NCBI RefSeq assembly: GCF_048544455.1
Contig: NC_133532.1
Location: 21,206,948 to 21,270,947 of the forward strand
From: Silene latifolia
Taxonomy: Eukaryota > Streptophyta > Magnoliopsida > Caryophyllales > Caryophyllaceae
Direction of reading: 5' to 3'
DNA length: 64,000 bases
The translations under genes were made by a program, and so were the position numbers. Every line of letters starts with the position of its first letter. The first letter of the stretch is position 1. The notes below the pieces were generated by a model. That model did no database searches and was not told the DNA's origin. It saw only the letters and a list, made by a program, of their open reading frames with translations. Positions 10,898 to 22,143 of this stretch are shown piece after piece.

Positions 10898-12667
10898 TTA
10901 GAAGGTCTCCTTCGCAGCATCCAGCGGCTTGAATGTTTGATCTTGAGCATTGACCCACTTGAGCACTTCACTCTCGTTGTTTGGGACGCCGGAAGGATAA
11001 GATCCTAGAAGGTTGTCCTGTTTTTGAGGAGTAAGGCGTCCATGGGGACCACTCTTTTCCATTAAATGATTTAGGGTTGATAAAGACAACCTGCCACGAT
11101 CGAGCATGTTTTGGATGATATGTTTGAGCTTCCAACACATCTCTATGTTGTGCCCATTACCCCTATGGAATAGGCAATATTGGGAACCATCCCAAAACCG
11201 GCCTCTTTTCTTGGGTGTAAGATCTGGAGTGGGGCCAATCGGTTGGATTAGTCCTTCGGAGACGAGCACTCTGAAAGCAATGGCATAAGGCATGCCCAAG
11301 TCTGAAAATTGTCTTTGTGGGTGTGTGGCTCTTTCTGGCGAAGGCTCCACAAATTTTACTTCGGTAATGCGGAAGACTTGCTTTTCGGGAGGGGTCGCAG
11401 ATATTGAACCTCCTTTAATGATTGCATCGATGCGAGAAATCTCTGTTGATAGGTCTTCGACGCTTTTGATGTTACAATCCTTCAAACGGGATGCATAATT
11501 TGGCTGAAGGCAGTCAATGATGTGTTTAACCAAAGCCTCATCTCCTTGCTGATAGGATGGCGTTGAGTCTACCTTCCTCCTTTTTACCAAATGATCGGCA
11601 GAATACTCATCTTCTCGATCACCCAAATCGATGAACTTCCTATTAGGCCGCCCAGGTCCTTCATCTGGAGTGGTTAAGAGTAAGGTGGAAAACCTGCCAT
11701 CCTCAATTCCATCTTCTATGGTGTGCTTAAGCTCGTAGCACGCTTCGGTTTTATGCCCCTTGCCTCTGTGATATCGACAATATGCGTAGCCATTCCAAAA
11801 TTGGGTCATGTTTTCTGGTTTTGGATCCAGAGTGGGACCAATAGGTTGCAGTAATCCTTCTGAAGAAAGTATCCTCAGCGCGGTGCCATATGTCATTCCC
11901 AGATCCGTGAATATCCCTTGATGTTTTCCCATGGTTCCAACGTCGGTGTTTTTTGGGATGTTTTTGTGAGTTTTATTTTTGTCAATCCCAGGCGGAAGTA
12001 GGATTTGGTTGTTCTCAATGGGAAGTTTTGGGGATGTTGTTTGATATTTTAAAGGATATTTTGGTGAGGCAATTTCATGTTCTTTTTTGATGGGTTCTTG
12101 GGTATGGGATCCATCAGACGGTTCCTCATTTTCAGCATTTGTTTGTTGGTGAATTGGGTGTTGGTCTTCTCCCTGGTGGTCAGGTCCATTTTCGGCATTA
12201 CCAATCCTTTTCCCCAAATTAGCTACCTGAGTGTTCAAATCATCGATAGCCACTTACAGCTTTGAGAATATGTTGTTGATGGAGACGGAAATCATAGGTA
12301 TACCGCTTTGTAGTCCGTCTTCACCAATTGCACGAATTTTCTCATCGTAGGGAGGGACGAGATGAGAGCAACCCAAGGAAAGTTCCTGATTGTGTTCGGT
12401 AGGGTTTTCTGGAGGGTTGTTTCTGTTGTTGGCAAGTAGCCGCCTTTCAAGGAGCTTAACCCTTTGCTCAATATCTGAAGAGGGAAAATTCCCGGTTATC
12501 ATCTTTTCCTCAACTTGGGAGAGACGAGTGCTCAAGTCTTCCACGGTAGCTAGGATTCGAAGGACCATATTGTTGGTTTCAGCAGAAGTCGTGGTAGATG
12601 CAGATTGATCGGCTTCTTGAGTTTCTTGTCGACGATCGATGGCACCCAAGGGATTCCTATTTGACAT
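10898..12667 (-). pseudogene. gag: gag-like ORF of Ogre-like element, one in-frame stop
   Basis: This frame reads 590 codons on the minus strand from the ATG at 12667 (MSNRNPLGAI..). The frame is also open upstream to 12868. A single TAA at 12254-12256 divides it, and the frame continues unchanged at 12253. The second part carries two copies of a module of about 70 residues, each starting '..DLGM.Y' and ending in a CX2HX4HX4C motif: YCRYHRGKGHKTEAC at about 11738-11779, and YCLFHRGNGHNIEMC at about 11135-11176. This histidine-containing knuckle is typical of Ogre/Tat gag. Between the copies, a stretch around YQQGDEALVKHIIDCLQPNY resembles the end of a retrotransposon capsid domain. A full capsid domain is not evident, and no protease follows. 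It is either a decayed or a rearranged gag. Confidence 0.75.
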
Positions 12668-13189
12668 AACGATAGGCGTTATAACTCGTCTTGGCGAGAG
12701 ATTGCACAAACAAAGGCAAGTGCGACACATATGTACAAAAGGCAGTTTGAACTCTTGGTGCAAGACATTGAACTTAGACTCGAGTGTCGACTTTGGCATA
12801 GTGATGCCTAGACAAACGACTTCTGACTCAGTTTGGATATGCGTTACTGGCATGACGCCGTTGGACAAGACACGTACACAAACTTGACCTTCGACCCGTA
12901 ATTTAGGGGAAAGATGGGTTTAATACCCGAGAGGTTTTGACTCTCCTATCGCCATAATTGGAGATGTCTCGACAATTAGGCGACACGACCTAGACCAGAA
13001 GGTAGGTACTAACTTCGGCGGAGACTCATATTATCTAGACGACTTGACTTGAAATCGAAGGGACTCTAATCGACTCGAGTCTGAATCAGAAGGGTGGACT
13101 GAAATTTTCGAAAATAGAAATTTTCAAAAAGATTTATTTGTCGCTTTATGGACGGCTCCCGAAGAATAGGGATCTTCGAAAGTCGATCA
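12668..13189. other. leader upstream of gag, unique part
   Basis: Leader sequence between the gag start and the tandem repeats. The gag frame remains open to 12868, so a longer N-terminus is possible; the upstream residues are Cys/Leu-rich and look non-coding. No other feature was seen. Confidence 0.45.
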
Positions 13190-14620
13190 GTTGAAGAGTT
13201 GTCTTAAGTTTGTTTTCAAAAGACGGTTTGAGTTGAGATTGAAGCGGCTCTGAAAACAAAGTGTTGTTTCCAAAGACGGTTTTTGAAATTCCGAATCACG
13301 GATTAGAAAATCGAGAATCGAATAATTTGGAATCGTCATCACAATGGCCATGAAAACGGTTAAGTTTGTTTTCAAAGGATTTTAAAATTGGGTTGAAGAT
13401 TTGAAAACGGTTAGATTTGTTTTCAAACAATTTGGAATCGGATTGAAATTTGAAAAGGGTTAGATTTGTTTTCAAAGATTTGATTTTGAATTTGAAATTA
13501 GAAAACGGTTAGATTTGTTTTCAAACATTTGAAATTGGATTTGAAATTTGAAACGGTTAGATTTGTTTTCAAATATTTGAATTTTGATTTGGATTTTGAA
13601 AACGGTTAAAGTTGTTTTCAAAGATTTGAAATTGGAAACTATGAGGATTGAATTCGTCATTACGACGAGTTAGAAAACCGTTTCAACCTTTGAAAGATGG
13701 TATGCAAATCGAAAATTGTGAGAATTGATATCGTCATTACGACGGCTTAGAAAAGCCAAATTTGATTTCGAAAATGACATTTAAAATTTGGAAAGTTGCG
13801 CGGGTTGAAATTGCCATTACGACGGTTTGAAAAACATTTTTGTTTTAAAACCGATTTCGAATTTTGAAAATTCGAGGGTAGAATTCGTCATTACGACAGC
13901 GTAAAAGGGTGATTTGAGAATGCAACGGTCGGCGAGAGACCGAGGTTTGAAACGGCCATTATGACGACGTAAAAGGGTATTTTGAAATGGTTTGTGAAAA
14001 CCAAGGTTTGAAATCGTCATTACAACGGCATGAAAAGGTGCATTTGAAACGGTTATAAAAACCGGGTTTTGAAATGGCCATTATAACGGCATAAAAAGGT
14101 GATTAGAAACGGTTGTAAAAACCGGGTTTCGAAAAATCGTCATTACGACGGCCTAGGAAGGTGTGTTGAAATGGTTGTAGAAAACCGGATTTGAAAATCG
14201 TCATTATGACGGCCTAGAAAGGCGTGTTGAAATGGTTATAAAAAACCGGATTTTGAAAATCGTCATTACGACGGCCTAGAAAGGTGTGTTTAAAGGGCTA
14301 TAAAAACCGGGTTTTGAAAATCGTCATTATGACGGCCTAAGAAGGCGTGCAACGGTCGACGAAAGACCGAGGTTTAAAATGGCCATTATAACGGCGCAAA
14401 AATGTGCTTTGAAACGGTTGTAAAAACCGGGTTTGAAAATCGTCATTACGACGGCATAAAAGGTGTGTTGAAATGGTTATAAAAACCGGGTTTGAAAATC
14501 GTCATTATGACGGCCTAGAAAGGCGTGCATCGGTCGGCGAAAGACCGAGGTTTGAAATGGCCATTATAACGGCGCAAAAAGGTGTTTTGAAAGTTTGAAA
14601 TGACACGGAAGGACTTATGA
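13190..14620. repeat. degenerate tandem repeats in leader
   Basis: Two connected arrays. From 13190 to 13670, units of about 50-60 bp are built on gaaaacggttagatttgttt. From 13800 to 14620, about a dozen units of about 60 bp alternate atcgtcattacgacggc with ggttataaaaaccgggttt. Variants such as ggccattataacggc recur in order, hinting at a higher-order unit that includes the phrase cggtcggcgaaagaccgagg near 13928, 14350 and 14530. Non-coding. Confidence 0.75.
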
Positions 14621-15033
14621 TCAAGTAGCACATAAGCACTCATAGTTTCATTATATTATGCATCATGCTGACACGGGTTTTGGCTTAAATGGGTGGGTTA
14701 CACACCAAGCAATCAAACCCCGATTTGCGAGAGGGATACCAATCCAAACAAAATGTGTAAGGAGGGTGCCCTAGCCTCGTGCTCGAAAGTGATGAAAGCT
14801 CTTTGACGAAACAGAAATGTGTAACGTCAATGGTATGCTTGACTCAATCGGGATTCGAAACGCGGGAATGAGAAAACTCACGCCGACGGGACGAGCCAAT
14901 TGGTCGAAAAGGGTTAGGTTGTGGGCCCGGACAAGGAACCCGACCGTGACCGTAATATCAATTAATGCATTTTAACCACGACCTCGTTCGAGTTTCAACT
15001 CTAAGGATCACAAAGACACAAGTGTCCTAGTTC
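14621..15033. other. leader next to PBS
   Basis: Unique-looking non-coding sequence between the leader repeats and the PBS. No ORF or motif was recognised. Confidence 0.45.
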
Positions 15034-15051
15034 TCCCCAGCAGAGTCGCCA
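15034..15051 (-). other. primer-binding site, Ogre-like (tRNA-Arg type)
   Basis: The minus strand reads TGGCGACTCTGCTGGGGA, starting three bases inside the 5' LTR end. Ogre elements are known for a PBS complementary to tRNA-Arg, recalled as TGGCGACTCCGCTGGGGA; this site would differ from it by one base. Confidence 0.75.
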
Positions 15052-15054
15052 AAT

Positions 15055-17810
15055 AGTGGACATAGGCCACATCTCGGTCTGCGGATTTAGGGCCACCTAC
15101 CGGTCCGCGGTCGCGGGCCACCTGCACGCCAGGCCAAACTGTGGACATGCAGAGGTCTTTTGAAAGCCACGCTCGGCGGCGTAAAATGCTTTCGACCGGA
15201 TCGCTTTAGATCGGTCGGTTTCGTCTCGGTAAAGGTCTCGAAACGATTAGAGATGTTCGGAGTCTCCACCAAGCATTTGTGGGATGCTTGGAACCCGTTC
15301 GAATCCACTTTATACCTAGGTCAACCAAGGCAAAAAGCGGTGTTTGACATAGATACTAAAGATAAGGACTCGTCCCCCTTTTAGCATTCTATGCCTAAAA
15401 TGACTCTCGTGCGCCCTGGATAAGGCCATCCACTATCCAAAGGTTCTGAGTAAGGGGTGAGGGTACGTATTGGGAAGCCCTTTAATCGGACACCCAATCC
15501 CGCCCGCGTTGCGGCCTCTACTGATCGATCGTGGTTGTTTAAGTGCAAAAGTTGATAGAACGGTGTAAATGCATGAATGCACATCCAGAAGTGTTAACCT
15601 AACACGTGAGCTTTCTAAGTCGGTTTGTTAATCCAAATATCAAGCATAAGATATCAAGTTGGATTTATATTAATTTGCATGTGAAAACGGAAATTAAACA
15701 TCCATTTACCAAATTCGGGTTATGATGCTTAACACGATCCATTATTTGAAAAAGGATGTCAAATGACAAAGTGTAAAAACGTAAGCTTGTCAATCTGATC
15801 CGTCATGTATTCGGATTAACCGTAATCGGGATCGTCCTAGACAAATGCTAAAAACGAGGCAGAACAGCGCCAGGCAGCCCCATTGGGGCGCGAGCCTATT
15901 GGCGATGGAAGGGGCTCTGCCCTGGTTTTGAAATGTGAAAACAGGCGGTCCCTTGGGGCGCGAGCCATGAGCCGACCCAAGGGGGCGTCTCCTGGTTTTT
16001 GAAAAGGTTATTTAAAACCGTATTTATGATGAAAGATTTGCAAGTATGATTTCCATGACTCGGAATAATTACTATTATGTTAGTAATATTCGTTGTCGGA
16101 TTTGCATGTTTTGAAAAGCATAATAAAATGGTAAAAGGAAAATGTTTGATTTGAACTAATTATGTTAAGTTCAATTATTTGTAATTAGTCAAGTTTGTCA
16201 TCGTACTTGGATTAAACCGACATGGTATAAAGAACCAAGGATGATTATGAATTATAACTAATATATTTACAAATGTAAACAAGTGAGAAAAATGGTAAAT
16301 AAAATAAAAGGGTGTTAAAATCCCCATTAAAATGTAATTAACCAATAATATCATCGAGTCACGGAATAAACCGTCATGGTATAAAGAACCAAGGATGATT
16401 TTTGTAATGGTCAAAATATGTTTATCATAAAAATGAATTAAAATGGTAAAAACCGTAAAAGTAAAGAAGTAAAAATAAAAGAAAGTGTTGAAGGAAAGAC
16501 GAACTCAAACACGGATGAGTCTGACCCGAGACCCACAAGAGGCGCGAGCTCCCTTGCATAGCAAGGAGCTTCTGTCTCAGACCAAAACTCGGTTTTGGCT
16601 CGTCTAACCTATATTTGAATCGTGTTATGCATTGTTCATGCTTATAGACTCATAAAAACAGTAAATACATGAAATAAAGTGAGTTGTTTACACCCTCAAA
16701 CTTACGTGTATTGATGTTTGCGAAGTAGACGACTTTAGAGACGGTTTTCTCGTTGCGACTACTCACGATCAAAGAAGTTTAATAAAAGGTGCCTTAAAAA
16801 AGGATTTAGTTTTGAAAATGAGTTGAAAGTATGTTAATTAAAACATGTTGATTAATGAGTTGAGTTGGTCGAATGCACGGCGACGGTACCAAACAATATG
16901 TGTAAGGCTTGTGTTTACGATCGGTAGGTCGTAAACACGTGTCGATTTTGTGACTTAGGAAGTCGAGTATAGAAGTTTAAGGGAGATGTGAGTGGGCGGA
17001 CTCTCGCGTGAAGATTGTGTTGTGTGATGGTGGGTATTTATAGAGAAATGTGGGATGGTAGGTCGGTTGTGTTTGCTTAGAGACTAAGCAGACACCCCAT
17101 TGAGGCGCGAGCCACCCCGTGACTCAACGGGTCATCTTGTCCCTTTCGCAAATTTGGATTTTGCATTTGTTCTAACCAATGTTTTGTTGGTTGTGATTTG
17201 TGGTCTTTGAGGTTTGCTTAGCCGTGTAAGCTTACTCTTAGGTGATATTTGGGGTAGGTATTTTGTGTCTTTGACTCGGGTTTGACCCGTGTGAGTCGGG
17301 ATTTGAATTTTGAGTCGGTTTTTGGCTCGGTGTCGGTTTTGACTCTAATTAGGGTCATTTTAATAGAAATGACATGATGAAGACATTCATGGCATTATTT
17401 TTGACATTCGAGATTTGGGTTGACTCAGGTTGACTCGAGTTACGGGTTTCGAGTCGGTTTTTGGCTCGGTGTCAGTTTAGACTCTAAATAGGGTCATTTT
17501 AATGGAAATGACATGATGAAAACATTCATGGCATTATTTTTGACATTCGAGATTTGGGTTGACTCGGGTTGACTCAGGTTGACTCGAGTTGCGAGTTTCT
17601 GAGTCGGTTTTGGGTCCGAAGACGGTTTTAACTCTAAATAGTGTTATTTTAATGCAAATGAAGTTAGAAAACTTTTGAAATCATTTTCATATTCGAGTAG
17701 TGCATTAAACCGTCTCATGTATAGCCAATCCACGCACGCATATCAAAAACACGTTATAGTCCGATCATCATCGGGTGGTTTTTGGAAGGTGCAGATACTG
17801 GGTATCTACA
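15055..17810 (-). mobile_element. 5' LTR of the Ogre-like element
   Basis: The LTR is 2756 bp, collinear with 3848-6630. Its left terminus reads AGTGGACAT where the other copy has TGTGGACAT, so one terminal base has mutated. The right terminus ATCTACA borders the GTTGT duplication. A TATA box is at 17034-17043 and paired inverted repeats at 17071-17131, matching the other copy except for single arm changes. Confidence 0.9.
17034..17043 (-). promoter_or_regulatory. TATA box of Ogre-like 5' LTR
   Basis: The minus strand reads CTATAAATAC. Transcription would start near 17000 and run leftward through the PBS and gag. Inverted repeats lie 30-90 bp upstream, at 17071-17131. Confidence 0.65.
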
Positions 17811-17815
17811 GTTGT
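17811..17815. repeat. target site duplication GTTGT (right)
   Basis: These five bases match 3843-3847 and close the Ogre-like insertion. Confidence 0.9.
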
Positions 17816-17988
17816 GTGTTTGTGTTTTTTTCGGGGGTGGAGTTGAAGTGGTGGGTTGGTATTTATATGAAAAGAATTAAGGAAAACCAAAAAAAATAAA
17901 AAAATTGTTGTTGGGGAAGAAATAGATGTTGGCCAACGGTTGAGAAACGACAAGTTTTGGGTGGGCCGGCCGGGCCAGGCTGAGAGTG
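17816..17988. other. pre-insertion host flank
   Basis: This short non-coding segment continues the sequence broken by the Ogre-like element at 3847. It ends with a GC-rich string (gtgggccggccgggccaggc) directly against the truncated chromovirus LTR. Confidence 0.5.
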
Positions 17989-18880
17989 GATCAGACCGTG
18001 GCACATCCCAGCTATCCCAGTACTCAACTCATACCTGCTCAATATCTGCTCACCATCCCCGAATGGATCACCGCAGGTTTTAAAACAATAATCGGGGTCA
18101 GTACTATTTACATAAACTATATAACCAACATAACAGTAAACAATATAGCTCATACAATCATACACAATCATCCACTCCACTCCATCTCCGTCACCGACTG
18201 TCCACTGGACCAGCCCTGCCAGTGGGGGACCGCAGCCGTACCCACCAAATCCCCGCTCATCATACCGAGCGATAACCATGTCCCATTAATGTGCACATCC
18301 CCTTCCGTGGCGGGTTCCACAAAGGGAGAAACTAGGGCGTGAAGCCACTCCCGCAAGTGACTCCACTCAGCCGAGAACGCATCTCGAGAACCATAGACAA
18401 ACAATCACAATCACAATATCAACAACCGTCTGAATCTATCAACAATGTATAATCACAACCGTCTGAATCAATCAACCACACTAACTACAGCACAATCACC
18501 ACACATTATGTAAGTAATACTGAGTAGGGAAACCCTACCTAGAAAGCACAACAATCAGACGATCTCACAGCTGATATCAAAAAGCTTCCTCTACGAATCC
18601 TCCTCCTAATATACAAACACATAATCACTACCAAGCATACAAACAACAAAAGCCCCCAATCCCCAAATTAGGGTTTAACCAACTTTAAAGAAACATCATA
18701 AAAACGGTATATAGGTCTTACCCTCGACGCAAGGATCACAACGGTGTAAAGAAAGGTGAAATCCGACCTTCCAAGCTCCGGGATTTGCCAACAATGCAAT
18801 TAAAGCTAATAACGTAGTTTGCTTTCTCTTCTCGCAGTGATTAGGTTTTGAAAAGTGATTTAGGAACAATGACGGAAGTA

Positions 18881-18887
18881 TTATATA
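18881..18887 (-). promoter_or_regulatory. TATA box in truncated chromovirus LTR
   Basis: The minus strand reads TATATAA about 50 bp downstream of the palindrome array, the same arrangement as in element A. Confidence 0.55.
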
Positions 18888-18938
18888 CTCTAATCGTATT
18901 ATTAACAAAACCCGAGAAAACAACCCCCGTAAACCGGC

Positions 18939-19066
18939 TACTCGATCGAGTAGCTAAGGTACTCGATCGAGTGCCCCCTTACTCAATCGAGTACCCAACA
19001 GGTCAGAAACTATTTTATTCCGCAGCACGCCCTTACTCGACAGAGTAAGGCCTACTCGATAGAGTA
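18939..19066. repeat. palindrome array in chromovirus 3' LTR (5 units)
   Basis: Five 14-mers TACTCGATCGAGTA or close variants: three in the first group, a linker of about 39 bp, then a pair with a 5-bp spacer (the first, TACTCGACAGAGTA, has a degraded centre). It lost one unit relative to the 5' LTR. Confidence 0.85.
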
Positions 19067-19096
19067 CCCCAAGACTCATAAATACGTAGTATTACA

Positions 19097-19110
19097 GTCT
19101 TCCCTCCTTA
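19097..19110 (-). other. polypurine tract of chromovirus
   Basis: The minus strand reads TAAGGAGGGAAGAC directly before the LTR start TGTAATACTACG, as expected for the plus-strand primer. Confidence 0.75.
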
Positions 19111-19160
19111 AAAAGAACTTCGTCCCCGAAGTTCAAACCACAACAAAACAAAGACACACA
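19111..19160. other. chromovirus 3' untranslated segment, right of PPT
   Basis: A short stretch of the chromovirus that continues on the far side of the nested solo LTR at 21932. It contains cttcgtccccgaagttc, a small inverted repeat. Confidence 0.5.
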
Positions 19161-19165
19161 CTACG
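19161..19165. repeat. target site duplication CTACG (left)
   Basis: CTACG occurs directly before TGTGACACC at 19166 and again directly after GGTGTTACA at 21927-21931. Confidence 0.9.
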
Positions 19166-21926
19166 TGTGACACCCCTCGATGAGGCATCAAAAGAACTAT
19201 TAAATCTAAGCGGAAAATAAGGGATTTTTAAAACCTTTAAAGTTTAAAGTGTGAAATCCACCATAAGTGATCAAACGAAAATGAAAAGTAAGATGAATAA
19301 GTTTTACAATTAAAAACGAAGTGCGTTGGGGAAAAGATATCCCACGAATAAACACAAGTCTAACGATAGGTGAGTCTAAGCAAACTATAACTAAGGTCCA
19401 AGGTTCAACGTTCTCGCTAGCTCACACGTCTTCCCCATAATCTGCATCACAAACCTGTCATTCATGTAAACATGAACGCCACAGTCAGTGGGGAGTAACT
19501 CAGGGTTCTCCCAGCCACAATATGTCAAAATGCACATAAGCAAGAACTTAATTAAACATATTGATCATGCATCATACTTGAATAATATGAACAAGGGAAT
19601 ATAAACGATAATCATAATGAGATAGGCACATTGCATTCTTAATGAGATAGGCACATTGCATTCTTAATGAGATAGGCATGGTACATTATATTAAACATGC
19701 ATTCAAGGTAACCAAAACATGGATATGAGATTAGGCATCGAATCATATGAAGAAGGTAAACAACGGATCAATTGAATAGAAAATACATGGATGGAAACCA
19801 ATAGCCATTACTTGAAAACCTCTTAACAACCATAGCACGGGACGTGGCTACTAATGTCACATTCATACTTATGGCTTGCATCTCACCATAAGAACGGATG
19901 GGAACATCAATCCCGGCGATCATATCGCAACTAGGGGCTTGCATCTCACCACTAGTATCCGATAGGACCAAGACTCTCACAAACAATCATAGAAGACGTG
20001 CACTCGTATATAAGAACGCGCCAATGACCGTAACAAGCAAGACATTTACAAAGGATTGACTCAAAACAAGACAAACCCCTAGACTCCAACCTCCGGGTAG
20101 GACGACGATCATAATACGGTCCTAGTCTAAATATGGCCAGACTCTCGGGATGGACGACACCCGATTCGACATACAATCCCAAATCGTATCCAAGACTCGA
20201 TCCATGACACCTAGCCGTGCCCCAAGGTCGAGTAACCCCAAATCGGAACCATGGTACCTAGCCGTACCCCAAAGTCTGAAGAGGCGGAAGGAAGATAGCC
20301 CAACTCGGAAACAATGGCACCTAATCGTGACCCAATGTCCGAGGGCAAATAAATAAGGAATGTCGAGTAGTCACACAATGTAAACCGTCACACTCCGGTC
20401 ACAAATACGAGTAACAATGATTATAAAAACATAACGTAAACAATTCATGTGAAGCATGCATAAGTACAAGAGTATAACAAATATCAAGTACTCCCATGAT
20501 AAAAGAGTCTCAACACATCATACACAAGCATTAGAACCAAAGTTAAGATGCATACCCAACAAGAAACTCAAAACCCAATCCATAACAACAAGTTTAGTAC
20601 TCGACTACAACAAGGGTCAACTTCAAACGGTCAGAACTTGAGTTCTATACATGATAATGAGGTGAAACCAGTTGGAGGTGATATCTTATCCTCTTACGGT
20701 TCTAACGGTAGGTCATAAGCCTCAAACAAACAAGTAACGAAGAAGTTATGACCATTTTACGAAAACTGGTCCAGGTTGTGTGCGCGACTGCGCCGAGGGT
20801 GCGCACTGCGCCGTGGTGCTGATTTGCACGACACAACAAATTCACCTTCATCCCCAAATCATTTTTTTATCATGCCATTACAATCCTAATTCCACCATAT
20901 ATTACCCAAGCAACTTTATACAAGTATTAAGGGTGAAATTAAAGCATAAAAGAGGGATTAAAACACAAGGTTCGATTCAAATTCAAACAATTCCAAACTA
21001 ACAAATTCGTGACATAATTACACACAATTATTAAGCATGAATAAGACAGTTTCTTTACTAATTCATCCATGTATACAAAATACTAGAAAATTCTTCAAAC
21101 CACCAAGAGAGATTCCACACAAAACTCAATCAACAACAAACAAGTCAAAACATGTAAAGAATCTAACTTTAACACACATGTGAACAAACTATAACATGTA
21201 TGAACACCCAAATTGACATAATGTCGAGTAACCCATCACCGTTACCTTTTTGCACTTAAATCCACAAAAGACTCGTCTACCTTTCAAGAATCCACTTCCG
21301 GGTCAATTAAAACTTCTCCTAAACATAAGAAAACACAAAATAAGACTAAGAATCAAAATTAGAAAAAGGGTACCATGTATAAAACGGCTCGACAGCCCTA
21401 TATAAGGAGGAAAGTCGGTGTATTTCTTACCTAGAAAGATGGAGGGCGATGAGAGGAAGAGATAGACGCGAAAATCACTTGATTCGGATAAGAATTGAGC
21501 AAGTTATGGTGTTTTGAAGATTTGTAAGAGGAGAGTATGAAAATGGTGTTTGTGTTTGTGGTGGTGTTGCTGAAATTGTGAGGAAGGAGGAGGGGTTAGG
21601 GTTTCCCTCATTATTTTGATGAGGAGGAAGGAGTAGTAGGTGAGTCCATTGGTCATACTAGGCCCAATAAGCAAAATTGAGTCGATATACACATGAATTT
21701 ACGTCTCAAGCCCACTACAACTCAAGACGGAGAATATTATTATTATTATCATTATTATCCGACCAAAATATTTATTTTGTATAACTTAAGCTTTAAAAAT
21801 ATAATATTTATAAAAATCATGTTTAATAATGAAATTAATTAAATTAAATAATTTAAAATATAAATAAGACCATAGAATGGTTAATTAAATTATAAATGTC
21901 AAAATGGAAAATTCGCGGGTGTTACA
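19166..21926. mobile_element. solo LTR, 2761 bp, nested in chromovirus
   Basis: It begins TGTGACACCCC, ends GCGGGTGTTACA and is flanked by CTACG on both sides, the signature of a solo LTR left by recombination between the two LTRs of a retroelement. The termini are near inverted repeats, so orientation is unclear. It contains a 25-bp tandem repeat (19615-19678), a GC-rich stretch with repeated tgcgc/ctgcgcc at 20775-20815, and TATA-like DNA at about 21399. The family is unknown, probably Ty3/gypsy from the TGTAACACCC-type ends. ORFs within it have no recognisable domains. It lies in the 3' untranslated part of the host element. Confidence 0.9.
19615..19678. repeat. 25-bp tandem repeat in solo LTR
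   Basis: About 2.5 copies of a 25-bp unit starting taatgagataggcacattgc. Confidence 0.85.
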
Positions 21927-21931
21927 CTACG
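21927..21931. repeat. target site duplication CTACG (right)
   Basis: Matches 19161-19165 and closes the solo LTR insertion. Confidence 0.9.
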
Positions 21932-22143
21932 CATTCCCGACTCAACAACCAAAACAAAACTCGACATACAAACATGTTACTAACCCAAACTCAGCCCGAC
22001 TCAACGACAACAACCATGCCGACACAACATAAAAAGGGTATAGAACTCATAAAAACTCTTTTCGATCATCTCCTACCCCCCTAAAAGAAACAAGGTTACG
22101 TCCCCGTAACCATACATACCTGATCAAAAAGGAAAGGGTAGGG

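Larger units (their letters stand above)
3848..17810 (-). mobile_element. Ogre/Tat-like, pol-less LTR retrotransposon
   Basis: A complete 13,963-bp element on the minus strand, bounded by GTTGT duplications. In minus order it has: 5' LTR (17810-15055), PBS (15051-15034), a 2.2-kb repeat-rich leader, a gag-like ORF (12667-10898), about 4.2 kb of repeat-rich non-coding DNA, a polypurine tract (6643-6631) and 3' LTR (6630-3848). The Arg-type PBS, the G-rich PPT, the very long LTRs and the gag type fit the Ogre/Tat lineage of Ty3/gypsy. No protease, RT, RNase H or integrase motif is visible in any frame, so it would depend on enzymes supplied in trans. The LTRs differ only sparsely by eye, suggesting a fairly recent insertion. 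Confidence 0.85.
17989..19096 (-). mobile_element. 3' LTR of chromovirus, truncated
   Basis: Collinear with 27812-28936 of the 5' LTR, ending GTATTACA at 19096. The first roughly 250 bp of the intact copy (plus reading, from TGTAACACC) are missing at the left, so the left element end and the target duplication are lost. Compared with the other LTR it lacks one 21-bp palindrome unit near 18980. Confidence 0.85.
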
